A stretch of 64,000 bases of DNA. Origin: JAFCUW01 sp049897565. Lineage in GTDB: Bacteria > Pseudomonadota > Gammaproteobacteria > Burkholderiales > Burkholderiaceae_D. A program made the translations under genes and the position numbers. The stretch covers positions 62,001 through 126,000 of the forward strand of contig NZ_JAFCWM010000010.1 of assembly GCF_049897565.1 (NCBI RefSeq). The letters are read 5' to 3'. Positions 16,790 to 26,321 of the stretch are shown here, piece by piece. Position 1 is the stretch's first letter, and every line of letters starts with the position of its first letter. The notes below the pieces were generated by a model. That model saw nothing but the letters and a program-made list of their open reading frames with translations. It ran no database searches and had not been told where the DNA came from.

Positions 16790-17755
16790 ATGTTGATTAA
16801 CTGCGTCGCCTACCAGGAAGGCAAAAAGCTGGCCGACATTCCCGTCGAAGAGATCAGCGAGTACCTGGCCAAGCCCGGCTACTTCGTCTGGGTCTCGCTG
16901 CGCGACCCCGATCCGGCCGAGCTGGCGCTGATGAAGGATGAATTCTGCCTGCACGAGCTGGCAGTCGAAGACGCCACGCGCGGCAACCAGCGTCCCAAGG
17001 TCGAAGAATACGGCGACTCGCTGTTCGCCGTGCTGCAGACGGTCGAGCTGGTGGGCGACGAAATGACGATCGGCGAAGTCGACGTGTTCGTCGGGCCGAA
17101 CTACGTGCTGTCGTCGCGCCGCAACGCAACCGAGGGCTTTCTCGGCGTGCGCGCGCGCGCCGAACGCGAACCGCACCTGCTGGCGCAAGGCTCGGCGTTC
17201 GTGCTGTACGCGCTGATGGATGCCGTGGTCGACCGCTACTTCCCGGTGGTCGACCTGCTCGAATCGGAGCTGGAAAAGATCGAGGACCGCATCTTCATCC
17301 GCGGCTCGCAGCGCGCCAACATCGAGCGCCTGTATGAACTCAAGAGCAAGGTGCTGATGCTGCGCCATTCGGTGATGCCGCTGATGGAGGGCGTCGGCCG
17401 CCTGTACGGCGGGCGCGTGCCGGCGCTGGCGTTCGACACCCAGGAGTACTTCCGCGACGTCCACGACCACCTGTACCGCATCGCCGGCACGGTCGACACC
17501 ATCCGCGACACCATCAGCACGGCGATCCAGGTGAACCTGTCGATGGTGGCGATCGACGAGAGTGAAGTCAACAAGCGGCTGGCGGCATGGGCGGCGATCT
17601 TCGCCGTGTTTACCGCGTTTGCCGGCCTGTGGGGCATGAACTTCAAGTTCATGCCGGAGCTGGAGTGGAAGTACGGCTACCCGATGGCGCTGGCGTCGAT
17701 GTTCAGCGTGGCCGGCTACCTGTACTGGCGGTTCAGGAAATCGGGCTGGCTGTAG
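16790..17755 (+). CDS. corA: CorA family magnesium transporter
   Basis: The most likely start is the ATG at 16790 (MLINCVAYQEGKK), giving 321 residues; an upstream alternative at 16766 adds residues not typical of the family. The N-terminal cytoplasmic domain is followed by a long helix and two C-terminal membrane segments. The pore-loop signature GMN is present in GLWGMNFKFMPELEWKYGYP. The protein mediates divalent metal flux across the inner membrane, Mg2+ or Co2+ in classical CorA. The C-terminus is short and basic (RFRKSGWL), as usual. A bidirectional terminator separates it from the convergent TonB receptor. Confidence 0.95.
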   Translation: MLINCVAYQEGKKLADIPVEEISEYLAKPGYFVWVSLRDPDPAELALMKDEFCLHELAVEDATRGNQRPKVEEYGDSLFAVLQTVELVGDEMTIGEVDVFVGPNYVLSSRRNATEGFLGVRARAEREPHLLAQGSAFVLYALMDAVVDRYFPVVDLLESELEKIEDRIFIRGSQRANIERLYELKSKVLMLRHSVMPLMEGVGRLYGGRVPALAFDTQEYFRDVHDHLYRIAGTVDTIRDTISTAIQVNLSMVAIDESEVNKRLAAWAAIFAVFTAFAGLWGMNFKFMPELEWKYGYPMALASMFSVAGYLYWRFRKSGWL

Positions 17756-17785
17756 CCGGCGCCGAAAACACAAAAAATCAGGACG

Positions 17786-17822
17786 AAAAAAAGCCCGGGA
17801 AACCATCTCCCGGGCTTTTTTA
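17786..17822. terminator. Bidirectional intrinsic terminator between corA and a TonB receptor
   Basis: AAAAAGCCCGGGA pairs with TCCCGGGCTTTTT around a seven-base loop. A-runs and T-runs on both sides allow it to terminate both convergent genes. Confidence 0.92.
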
Positions 17823-17834
17823 CGTCACTACAAC

Positions 17835-20549
17835 TTAGAAGTTGTAAGTGCCGCGTACGTAGTAGGTACGGCCGATTGGATCGGTGTAGCGCGGATCGTA
17901 GCCAGCCTGGAACGTGTTGGTCTGGTACGACAGCGGTGGAGCGCGGTCTGCCAGGTTGCGCACGCCGACGGTGATGCCGAAGCCTTTAGGCATGGCGTAG
18001 GCAGCGAACGCGTCGAACGTGGTGTACGAAGCGACACGGGTCTCTTCGTCCTGATCCAGGTAACCGGTCTTGTAGCGACCGGTCAGGCCTGCCGAAAGCG
18101 AACCCTTCGACCAGTTGATCGACGTGGTGTTCTGCCAGCGGAACACTGGACCGGCGCCGGAGAAGATACCGACGTTCTGGTTCCAGGCGCCGCCTTCGGA
18201 GTTCTGGTACTCGTACTTGTGCACGTAGGTGTTGGTCGAGTTCAGCGCAAAGTTGCCGTAGCTGCCGACGCGCATCTTGTACGCCAGGCTCAGGTCGATA
18301 CCGTTGGTGTTGGTGCCGCCCAGGTTCTGGGTGCGCAGGTCAACATAGCCGCAAGTGGTCGGATCCGGGCACTGCGAACCGTCGGTGGCCAGGTTGCCGG
18401 CCGGGGTGCGGTGGTACACGCTTGGGTACAGGCCTGGGTTGTCGAACACGTCGTCTTCGCTCAGGCTGCCAATAGCGTGCTTGAGCTGGATCGCCCACAG
18501 GTCGATGCCGATGTTCAGGTCCTTGACCGGCTCGATCATCAGGCCGATGGTGGCGTTCTTCGATTTTTCAGGATCGAGGTTCTGGTTGCCGCCGAACAGT
18601 GCCTGGAACTGCTGGTTGCAGTTCGCCGCGGTTGGCTTGCCTGGGATGGCTTTGCCGCCTGGGCAGTTGACCGGGTCGTTGCGCTGCGACGTATTGGTGT
18701 ACGTCTGGGCTGCATTGATTTCGTACAGTGACGGCGCACGGAAACCGGTCGAGTACGAACCGCGCAGCAGCACCGTCTTGGTCGGCTGGAAACGGAAGCC
18801 GAACTTCGGATTGGTCGAGCTGCCGAAGTCGCTGTACTTGTCGTAACGGACAGCGGCGGTGATGTCGAGCGTGCTCAGCAGTGGTACGTTGAGCTCGGCA
18901 TACGCGGCGTAGACCTTGCGCGAACCTGCGTCGCGCGAATCGGGATCGATGCCGGTACTGGCGACAACCTTCGATGCGTACTCTTTTTCGGCGACGCTGA
19001 GGAACTGCTCTTTCGAGTACTGCGCGCCAACTGCCAGCGCTGCCTTGCGGCCTGCGCCCATCCAGTCGCCCAGTTCACGGCTGGCGTGTGCATCGGCGCC
19101 GGTCGTCTTGCCCTTGGCGGTACGCACGGTGCCGTCCAGTGCCGCGCTGTTGATCAGCGCGGTGCCGGCTGCGCTCTGCTCGCCGAACGGGTTGATGATG
19201 CCGTTCAGTACGCCTGCGGTGATCAGGCCGCCATCGCTGTAACCCTTCAGGTTTTCCTTGACCTTGTTTTCATTGTAGGTCAGGGCGGCGTCGTAGTCCC
19301 AGCCTGCGATCACACCGGACAGCGAGGCGACGAAGCGCTGCTGGTCGTTGATGTTTTCGTCGGCGCGCGGGCCGTTTGGCAGGTCGCGCCACTTGACGTT
19401 GATGAAGCCTGGCTTGGCGCCGGCCGGCAAGGTGCCGGTGTTGCCGGTGAAGGTCGGGCTCAGCGGGATGGTCGGGGTGATCGCGCCTGGGTTGCCAGGG
19501 TAGAACGGGTTCAGCGAACCGTCCAGGCGGGTGCGGTTCTGGCGCAGGCCGCCGTATGGTACCGGGGCGATCTGGCTGCGCACGGTGCTCTGGGTCTTCA
19601 GTGCCTCGACGCTCAGCTGGTGATCGGCGTTGAGCTTGAACGTGCCCTTGACCAGTGCCGAATCACGCTGGCTGCGCGGGACGTAGTCGACAAAACTCGA
19701 CGTCGTCATCTGGCAGCTGGTGCGGTCCGAGCTTGGGATCAGGTTCGGCGCGCTGGTGCAGCCAGGTGCTGCCGGGTTGCCGCTCTTGTCGTCCTGGAAG
19801 TAGTTCGCCGGGCTGGTCGTTGGCGACAGGCCGCCCGGGTAGCGACGGTTGAAGTCGCGCTGGGTGCCGGTGATGGCTTGCTGTTCCTGGTGATCGATGA
19901 CGCCGAAGACGTTGTAGCCGTCGGTGTCGAGGTCGCCGAAGCCGAAGCCGACGTTGGCGCTCTTCGATTTGCCGCCTGGATGCTGGGGCGAATCGACGCC
20001 GACCGAAGCGGTGCCGCCACGGAAGTCTTTTTTGGTGATGAAGTTGATCACGCCGCCGACGGCGTCGCTGCCATACAGGGCCGAGGCGCCGTCACGCAGC
20101 ACTTCGACGCGCTCGAGCGCGGCGAACGGGATCATGTTCAGGTCGGGAGCCGAGCTGTCGAATGCGTTGTTGGCCAGGCGGCGACCGTTCAGCAGCACCA
20201 GCGTCTTGTTGGCGCCGATGCCGCGCAGGTCGGCGTACGATGCGCCGCCGGTACCGAGGCCGACGACCTGGCTGGTGCCTTGCGACGATTGCGACACGGT
20301 CAGGTTGCTCATGACCTGTTCGATGGTGGTGACGCCCTGTTTTTTCAGGTCTTCCATCTTGATCACGGTGATCGGCACCGCGGTTTCAGCGTCGATGCGC
20401 TTGATGGCCGAACCGGTGATCTCGACGCGCTGCATTGGCGCGTCGGCCTGCTGGGCCATCACGGCGCCGGACATTCCCAGGCCGACCACGATGGCGCCGC
20501 TGGCGCACATGACGCGGATGGACCGCGATAATACAGTTTCATTCAACAT
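17835..20549 (-). CDS. TonB-dependent receptor (outer membrane beta-barrel)
   Basis: The 904-residue protein has a signal peptide (AIVVGLGMSGAVMAQ), a TonB-box-like MQRVEITGSAIKR segment and a plug domain with TVIKMEDLKKQGVTTIEQVM, ALYGSDAVGGVINFITKKDF and LNGRRLANNAF. A 22-strand barrel follows and ends in the terminal aromatic YYVRGTYNF. Receptors of this iron-complex/cobalamin-like architecture import siderophores, peptides or saccharides using TonB. No ligand can be assigned. A GGAG site precedes the ATG at 20549, and a TTGACA-like promoter lies at 20628-20657. Confidence 0.95.
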   Translation of the reverse strand: MLNETVLSRSIRVMCASGAIVVGLGMSGAVMAQQADAPMQRVEITGSAIKRIDAETAVPITVIKMEDLKKQGVTTIEQVMSNLTVSQSSQGTSQVVGLGTGGASYADLRGIGANKTLVLLNGRRLANNAFDSSAPDLNMIPFAALERVEVLRDGASALYGSDAVGGVINFITKKDFRGGTASVGVDSPQHPGGKSKSANVGFGFGDLDTDGYNVFGVIDHQEQQAITGTQRDFNRRYPGGLSPTTSPANYFQDDKSGNPAAPGCTSAPNLIPSSDRTSCQMTTSSFVDYVPRSQRDSALVKGTFKLNADHQLSVEALKTQSTVRSQIAPVPYGGLRQNRTRLDGSLNPFYPGNPGAITPTIPLSPTFTGNTGTLPAGAKPGFINVKWRDLPNGPRADENINDQQRFVASLSGVIAGWDYDAALTYNENKVKENLKGYSDGGLITAGVLNGIINPFGEQSAAGTALINSAALDGTVRTAKGKTTGADAHASRELGDWMGAGRKAALAVGAQYSKEQFLSVAEKEYASKVVASTGIDPDSRDAGSRKVYAAYAELNVPLLSTLDITAAVRYDKYSDFGSSTNPKFGFRFQPTKTVLLRGSYSTGFRAPSLYEINAAQTYTNTSQRNDPVNCPGGKAIPGKPTAANCNQQFQALFGGNQNLDPEKSKNATIGLMIEPVKDLNIGIDLWAIQLKHAIGSLSEDDVFDNPGLYPSVYHRTPAGNLATDGSQCPDPTTCGYVDLRTQNLGGTNTNGIDLSLAYKMRVGSYGNFALNSTNTYVHKYEYQNSEGGAWNQNVGIFSGAGPVFRWQNTTSINWSKGSLSAGLTGRYKTGYLDQDEETRVASYTTFDAFAAYAMPKGFGITVGVRNLADRAPPLSYQTNTFQAGYDPRYTDPIGRTYYVRGTYNF

Positions 20550-20627
20550 TCAAATTTCTCCAAGATTGCGAAATATCAAGATATCCTCGCAGAATATTTC
20601 ATTTGTGTGAAATGTTCGGCGTTCGTG

Positions 20628-20657
20628 ATGAAAGCATTTGGAGTGTCTGCATGTCAA
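20628..20657 (-). promoter_or_regulatory. Candidate promoter of the TonB receptor
   Basis: On the minus strand TTGACA is followed 18 bases later by TTTCAT, which is preceded by TG in an extended -10 position. It is about 80 bases upstream of the start codon. Confidence 0.4.
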
Positions 20658-20739
20658 ATTTAAACTTTGTGTCACACAATTGGAAAACAACACGCGTCGC
20701 GGCGAAATCGGCTAGGCGCGCGCCGCGCGCCCGGCTTGC

Positions 20740-22383
20740 CTACAACGCCGCACTGCCTTGCGCCATCGACAGCGCCACCGCTTCGGCCACCTTGATGCCG
20801 TCGACCGCCGCCGACAGGATGCCGCCGGCGTAGCCGGCCCCTTCGCCGGCCGGGAACAGGCCGCGCGTGTTCAGGCTTTGCAGGTCGTCGTCACGCCGCT
20901 TGATGCGGATCGGCGACGACGTGCGCGTCTCGACCCCGGTCAGCAGCGCGTCGGCCCGGTAGAAGCCGCGGATCTGCTTGTCGAACGCCGGGAACGCCTC
21001 GCGCATGGCGACGATGGCGTAGTCGGGCAGGGCGCCGGCCAGGTCGGTCAGGCGCACCGCCGGCGTAAACGACGGCTGCACCGCGCCCAGCGCGCTGGAG
21101 GCGCGGCCGTTGACAAAGTCGCCCATCAGTTGGCCCGGCGCGTCGTAGTTGCCGCCGCCCAGCGCGAAGGCGCCTTCCTCGAGGCGGCGCTGCAGGGCGA
21201 TGCCGGCCAGCGGATGGCCCGGATAGTCGAGCTCCGGCGTGATGCCGACCACGATGGCGCTGTTGGCGTTGCGCTCGTTGCGCGAATACTGGCTCATGCC
21301 GTTGGTGACCACCCGGCCCGGCTCGGACGCGGCGGCGACCACCGTGCCGCCCGGGCACATGCAAAAGCTGTACACCGAGCGCCCGTTCGACGCGTGGTGC
21401 ACCAGCTTGTAGTCGGCCGCGCCGAGGATCTTGTTGCCGGCGTTCGGGCCGAAGCGGGCATTGTCGATCAGCGACTGCGGGTGCTCGACCCGAAAGCCGA
21501 TCGAGAACGGCTTGGCCTCGATGTAGACGCCGCGCTCGTAGAGCATCTCGAAGGTGTCGCGCGCGCTGTGGCCGATCGCCAGCACCAGGTGGCGCGTGGC
21601 GATCCGCTCGCCGCCCTCAAGCACGACGCCGCGCAATTGGCCGCTGATGGCATCGCGTTCGATGTCGACGTCGACGACCTTGCTGGAGAAACGGTATTCG
21701 CCGCCGAGCGCGATGATGTTCTCGCGCATCTGCTCGACCATCTTGACGAGCCGGAAGGTGCCGATATGCGGCTTGCTGACGTACATGATCTCGTCCGGTG
21801 CGCCGGCCTTGACGAATTCGGTCAGCACCTTGCGCCCGTAGTGTTTCGGGTCCTTGATCTGGCTGTACAGCTTGCCGTCCGAAAAGGTGCCGGCGCCGCC
21901 TTCGCCGAACTGCACGTTCGATTCCGGATTGAGTTCGCGCTTGCGCCAGAAGCCGAAGGTGTCGACGGTGCGTTCACGCACCACCTTGCCGCGCTCGAGG
22001 ATGATCGGGCGCAGCCCCATCTGCGCCAGGATCAGCGCGGCGAACAGGCCGCACGGGCCAGTGCCGACCACCACCGGGCGAAGGTTGCGGTCGTGCCCCT
22101 GCAGTTGCTCGCCGCCGGCCACAAAACGGTAGTCGGTGTCCGGCGCCGGCATCACGTGCATGTCGTGTTTCAGGCGCGCCAGCACGCCGGCCTCGTCGGC
22201 AACGTCGGCATGGATCGAATAAATCAGTACGATGGCGCTTTTCTTGCGTGCGTCGTAGCTGCGCTTGAACAACGAAAACGCGAGAAGTTCGGCGTCCTCG
22301 ATGCCGAGGCGGGCGAGCAGCGCGTCGCGCAGCGCACTGCCTGGGTGGTCGAGCGGGAGTTTTATTTCATTGATGCGCAACAT
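20740..22383 (-). CDS. FAD-dependent oxidoreductase (COG2509-type uncharacterised dehydrogenase)
   Basis: The start at 22383 (MLRINEIKLPLDH) gives 547 residues; upstream extension adds unrelated residues. The N-terminal 100 residues resemble the DUF (FAD-linked) domain that precedes the dinucleotide fold in this family. The FAD-binding motif is VVVGTGPCGLFAALILAQMG, and an ERGKVVRERTVDTFGFW segment and QFGEGGAGTFSDGKL follow, with a late CMCPGGTVVAAASEPG segment and a C-terminal GEGAGYAGGILSAAVDGI. The family resembles aromatic-ring hydroxylases or geranylgeranyl reductases but has no agreed substrate. Cytoplasmic location is likely. Confidence 0.85.
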   Translation of the reverse strand: MLRINEIKLPLDHPGSALRDALLARLGIEDAELLAFSLFKRSYDARKKSAIVLIYSIHADVADEAGVLARLKHDMHVMPAPDTDYRFVAGGEQLQGHDRNLRPVVVGTGPCGLFAALILAQMGLRPIILERGKVVRERTVDTFGFWRKRELNPESNVQFGEGGAGTFSDGKLYSQIKDPKHYGRKVLTEFVKAGAPDEIMYVSKPHIGTFRLVKMVEQMRENIIALGGEYRFSSKVVDVDIERDAISGQLRGVVLEGGERIATRHLVLAIGHSARDTFEMLYERGVYIEAKPFSIGFRVEHPQSLIDNARFGPNAGNKILGAADYKLVHHASNGRSVYSFCMCPGGTVVAAASEPGRVVTNGMSQYSRNERNANSAIVVGITPELDYPGHPLAGIALQRRLEEGAFALGGGNYDAPGQLMGDFVNGRASSALGAVQPSFTPAVRLTDLAGALPDYAIVAMREAFPAFDKQIRGFYRADALLTGVETRTSSPIRIKRRDDDLQSLNTRGLFPAGEGAGYAGGILSAAVDGIKVAEAVALSMAQGSAAL

Positions 22384-22642
22384 ATATCCGGATTCCATCA
22401 TATTGGCGGGCGCCATGATACCGGTTGCCATTTTACCCGCAACGCGCGGTCGAGGCGAACAGTCGGCGGGAGAGCTGCCGGCCGCGGAGGGGGGCAAGCA
22501 GGAAGCGGTGTGACCGCTACGCCAGCGGGGCCGGCGTGTTTTATTGTTTTATGACACGCTGCACCGTCAGAGCGTCAGAGCGTCGACGCGTTCAAAGCCG
22601 ATTCACCGATTCACGCATTGCCGCGGTGCTTTTCCTATCGCC
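22384..22642. other. Intergenic stretch upstream of the FAD oxidoreductase
   Basis: No gene is recognised here. The stretch must contain the promoter of the oxidoreductase, read leftward. Open frames overlapping it on the plus strand are GC-driven shadows without ribosome sites. Confidence 0.5.
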
Positions 22643-22674
22643 AAAAAAAACCCGCACCACTTGCGTGGTGCGGG
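22643..22674 (-). terminator. Intrinsic terminator of the 22.7-25.8 kb TonB receptor
   Basis: Read on the minus strand, CCCGCACCAC pairs with GTGGTGCGGG across a GCAA loop, followed by eight T residues. The stem is ten base pairs without a mismatch. Confidence 0.93.
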
Positions 22675-22684
22675 CGGTAGCCTT

Positions 22685-22713
22685 GGCGCCGGCAGCCCTG
22701 GGCTGCCGGCGCC
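22685..22713. repeat. GGCGCCGGC-type intergenic hairpin
   Basis: A 14-bp perfect inverted repeat (22685-22698 with 22700-22713) sits between the terminator and the receptor stop codon. Hairpins with the same GGCGCCGGC core occur at 27700-27720 and 30591-30618. Confidence 0.7.
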
Positions 22714-22725
22714 ATCGGTCTACGA

Positions 22726-25700
22726 TCAGAACCTCTTGTTGAACTCCGCTGTGAATTTGACTGAGCGTGGCGACGACGACGCACTTTCGGCACCATACAG
22801 CGACGAGATCGCACCGCCGCCGGTATTGAGTTGCTCGTTGGTGCGCAACGTGGTCTGGGTATTGAACACGTTAAACACGTCCATCTTCAGGGAGAGGTCC
22901 TTCAGTGCTGCCGGACGATACACCAGGTTCAGGTCGAGGTTTTTCTCGATCGGCAAACGACCGGTCGTACCGCGCTGGGTCAGCACGTTCGTCAGGAAGT
23001 TCGGGGTACCGCCGCAATACCGCTCCGACGAGTAGTTCGGGCTGCCAGGATTCGGTTTCGGGTTCTTGCCGGTGCAACCCTTTGGACGGCCGGAACCGAT
23101 CAACAGGTTAGCGCCGACGGTGAACTGCTCCGACAGTTCGTAGAAGCCGAATGCCTTGATCTGGTGACGGCGGTCGTTCGGCAAGTAACCGTTGGCGCCG
23201 AGATCGTATTCTGGGTAATCCGACGTTGCCGTTTGTGCGACGTCGGCCTGGCCCGAGTTGCCGTCCGAGCGGGTCTGTCCTTCGGTGTTGCCCTTGCTGC
23301 GACCGAGCGTGTAGTTGATCTTGCCGTACCAGCCGTTACGGAACGGATGCTCGGCAAACAGGTCCAGCGCGGTGTAGGTACGCTCGGCCTTGGCGAAGCC
23401 CAGGTCTGCCGCCGTCAGGTGCGCCAGCGTGTAAGTGCCGTTGCCCGCGTAGTCGATGTAGAAGTCACCCGGTTCGCCGGTGTTGAAAATGGCGCAACCA
23501 AAACCGTGGTAATTCGACGTATTGATCTTGTTGCGCGCTGCATAGCGCTCTGCTGGACGCTCGTCGCAGACATCGTCAAGCGTCGTTTTCAGGGCGCGGT
23601 GAGTGACCTTGGCGCCGAAATTCATGTTTGGCGAGAAAGCGCGTTCGAAGCCGAACGATACTTCATCCTGGTACGCAGGCTTGATCGACTGCGACGCCAC
23701 CACTTTCGGGTCCTTTGGCTGGCCGTACTCGTTGTTGGTCGAGAAAGGCACCGTCAGCTGGGTCAGGCCGGTCGGGAGACCGTTCGCGTCGGTGCCGGTA
23801 TAGGCGAAATACTGCGACGTATTGGTCGAGCCGTTTGCCGCGCGCAGTGCCACCACGTTTGGAATCTGGATCGCATAGCGACCGGCGCTACCGAATACCT
23901 TCAGCGACGAATCGCCATTCACGTCCCACGCGGCGCTGATGCGCGGGGTGATCTGGTTCTTGATTTCGACAAACTTCTGGCCGGCCGAGTTCGAGTTCGA
24001 GAACGACTCGGTACGCAGGCCATACGACACCAGCAGGTTCTTGGTCACTTGCCACTTGTCTTCAAGGTAGAACGCATTTTGCGCCGAGAACGAGTTCGAT
24101 GCGGTTGAGAAGATGTTGCGGTTGACGTAGTAGCCCTGCGCAGCCAGGCCGCCGAGCGGGGTCAGGCGTGGCAGCAAGATGCCCTGCAGGTCGACGGTCT
24201 GGTCCGGCGCCGGCGATTTCGCGTAGATCCAGGTGCCGCCGCCGGCGTCGACGCTACCGGCGTCGCGCGAACTGACCTTGATGTCATCGAGGCCGGCACG
24301 CAGGGTGTGGCTGCCGAGCTTGTATTCCAGGTCGGCACGGAAGAACTTGATCTCGTCCTTGGCGCCGGTCAGCGGAATCGATCCCGAGAAAGTCTGGGTG
24401 CTGTTGTAGTTAAGGCCAGGGGCGCGATCGTTCGGGGCGGCGCTGACGGCGAACTGGTTCGGGTTGTATCCGCCCGGTTCGTAGATCTTGGTGACGTGGC
24501 TCTTGCCGTACAGGCTCGTCACGGTCAGGTCGTCGGTCAGATTGCCGGTGTAGCGCAAGATCTGTACTTCGGCGCCGTTCGGATTGCCAGCGGTGTTGCC
24601 TTTTTCGAACACCGACGAATTGATCGTGTTGCCGATCGCGCGGGTGGCGTAGTTGTAGCTGCGGTAATTGCTCTGCACGCGCGGGGTGTCGCCGATCGCC
24701 GTAAATTCGAGGCGGTGGTTGTCGGTGATGTTGGCATCAACCTTCAGATAGTAACGGTCGATTTTGGTGGTTTCATTGAGATAGCCGTCCTTGGCCAGCG
24801 TGGTGCTGGTGCGCGAGCCGAAGACACGGTCGAAATCGGACTTGGTTTCTTCGATCGCGGCGAACATGAACAGCTTGTCCTGGATGATCGGACCGCCGAC
24901 GTAGGCGCCGCGGGTGACCTGGGTCAGTTCGTTGTCTTCGCGGCGGATGCGCAAGGTGCCGTCGGTTGCCGGGTTCACGCCGGTATTGTTGTAATACCGG
25001 TCCTTGTACGTCGAACGCAGTCTGCTCGGGCTGATCGACGCCATGCCGCCGGCTTCCCATGTGTTGCTGCCGCTCTTGCCGACGATGTTGACCACGCCGC
25101 CGACGGAACGGCCGAATTCAGGACCGAAACCGCCGACCAGCACGCTCGCTTGGGCGATCGCGCCGAACGGCAGTTCCGACGCGCCGAGCTGGGTAAGCGG
25201 GTTGGTGACAGGGAAACCGTTGATGTAATAGGCATTTTCCGACACGCCGCCGCCGGCGAACGACGCGCCAGCGGCGTACGTCGGATCGCCTTTGGTGGTG
25301 TTCGGTGCCAGCTGGATGATCGCGTCGACGTTGCGAGCGATCGGCAGCTTGGACAGTTCGCGGGCGGTAAATACCGCGCCGTTGGTGGCATTCGAGACGT
25401 CAATCCGGCTGCGGCGGCCGGAAATTTGCACGGACTGCACCGCCGCTTGAACGTCGAGCACTGCTTCGGCGCCCTGGCCTGCAATCACCTCGACCGTCGC
25501 AGTCTTGCCGCCGGTCGTGACCTGCCACGCACCGATGGCCATGCCACTGGCGTTGAACTTGCCGGCTGGGTCTGCAGTCACCGTGCGGGTCTGGTTGGTG
25601 CCGAGGTTCTTCAGCACCACGGTCGCGCCTGGTGTGGCGGTACCGAAGATCGAGCCGACAACGTTCGACTGGGCCATTGCAGGCAACGCGATCGTGCCGA

Positions 25701-25758
25701 CGGCAGCGACGCTGAAAGCGAGCGATAGGGCGCGGATTAATACAGTTTTTCTCAACAT
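22726..25758 (-). CDS. TonB-dependent receptor with N-terminal carboxypeptidase-regulatory-like domain (Oar-like)
   Basis: The ATG at 25758 (MLRKTVLIRALSLAF) has AGGA six bases upstream and gives 1010 residues; longer in-frame starts lack a ribosome site. A signal peptide ends at PAMAQ. Residues about 30-100 resemble a CarboxypepD_reg/Ig-like fold (GSIFGTATPGATVVLKN), followed by a plug with RELSKLPIARNVDAIIQLAP and a barrel ending in FTAEFNKRF. This architecture matches Oar-like receptors of proteobacteria, implicated in protein or peptide uptake in some species. It is paralogous in layout to the receptor at 58536-61607. Confidence 0.93.
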   Translation of the reverse strand: MLRKTVLIRALSLAFSVAAVGTIALPAMAQSNVVGSIFGTATPGATVVLKNLGTNQTRTVTADPAGKFNASGMAIGAWQVTTGGKTATVEVIAGQGAEAVLDVQAAVQSVQISGRRSRIDVSNATNGAVFTARELSKLPIARNVDAIIQLAPNTTKGDPTYAAGASFAGGGVSENAYYINGFPVTNPLTQLGASELPFGAIAQASVLVGGFGPEFGRSVGGVVNIVGKSGSNTWEAGGMASISPSRLRSTYKDRYYNNTGVNPATDGTLRIRREDNELTQVTRGAYVGGPIIQDKLFMFAAIEETKSDFDRVFGSRTSTTLAKDGYLNETTKIDRYYLKVDANITDNHRLEFTAIGDTPRVQSNYRSYNYATRAIGNTINSSVFEKGNTAGNPNGAEVQILRYTGNLTDDLTVTSLYGKSHVTKIYEPGGYNPNQFAVSAAPNDRAPGLNYNSTQTFSGSIPLTGAKDEIKFFRADLEYKLGSHTLRAGLDDIKVSSRDAGSVDAGGGTWIYAKSPAPDQTVDLQGILLPRLTPLGGLAAQGYYVNRNIFSTASNSFSAQNAFYLEDKWQVTKNLLVSYGLRTESFSNSNSAGQKFVEIKNQITPRISAAWDVNGDSSLKVFGSAGRYAIQIPNVVALRAANGSTNTSQYFAYTGTDANGLPTGLTQLTVPFSTNNEYGQPKDPKVVASQSIKPAYQDEVSFGFERAFSPNMNFGAKVTHRALKTTLDDVCDERPAERYAARNKINTSNYHGFGCAIFNTGEPGDFYIDYAGNGTYTLAHLTAADLGFAKAERTYTALDLFAEHPFRNGWYGKINYTLGRSKGNTEGQTRSDGNSGQADVAQTATSDYPEYDLGANGYLPNDRRHQIKAFGFYELSEQFTVGANLLIGSGRPKGCTGKNPKPNPGSPNYSSERYCGGTPNFLTNVLTQRGTTGRLPIEKNLDLNLVYRPAALKDLSLKMDVFNVFNTQTTLRTNEQLNTGGGAISSLYGAESASSSPRSVKFTAEFNKRF

Positions 25759-26321
25759 GTGCATTCCTAGAATTAGTAAAGCGTCTCGGGTAGATTCGCC
25801 GGGGTAAATGTACGCGTTAAGCGAAGTGTGTCGTTCTCTAGTTTCACACCCGCCGTGTGGTTCGCCTCGTGGGATGGTTCCGAACAGATCGGCCAGCCTT
25901 ACCGACTGGCCGCGCTGTGTATCAGACCATGTGCATATTACAAGTGTCAACTATCAATATCTCCCGGCCAACATAAGCAGGCTGAAGGCAAGCGACCCAA
26001 AATTGGGCGAACCGAGATCGCTGGTGTCCCGATAGTGTATTTGCTGCAAGTGCACAATAAATTCTTTCCGATCCCCGCTGCGGCGCGCGTTGCCGGGGCA
26101 CGCTGGACCACTGCCCGCTATTCGAGCGGTGTGTGCTACGCAGCATTTTCCGTTGAGGCAGGCACGGCAGCGCACCGGAATGGGGCGGCCGCTGCGCCGT
26201 CGGCGCACCACATCGATACGGTTGCCTTGTCGGCGAATTTCCGGGACAGTGTTGTTTTTATGCCGTGAAGACTGCCTTGCGCCTTGTTTGACATGCCCGA
26301 TATGCCGCCTGGACAGGCGTG
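25759..26321. other. Long intergenic region (about 560 bases), no gene recognised
   Basis: The right part lies after the methyltransferase stop codon and the left part holds the leader of the TonB receptor. Three overlapping open frames of up to 146 codons exist, but they match no family I recognise and show no ribosome site. A candidate receptor promoter lies at 25921-25950. Remaining sequence shows no hairpin terminator that I can identify. Confidence 0.5.
25921..25950 (-). promoter_or_regulatory. Candidate promoter of the Oar-like receptor
   Basis: On the minus strand TTGACA is followed after 18 bases by TCTGAT, preceded by TGG as an extended -10. A similar ATGGTCAGAT element lies upstream of the paralogous receptor at 61.6 kb. 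The start codon is about 160 bases downstream, so the leader would be long. Confidence 0.4.

Noticed and set aside
25828..26268. A 146-codon frame in the intergenic region before the methyltransferase gene
   Set aside because: No ribosome site, no recognisable domain and overlapping frames on the other strand of similar length.
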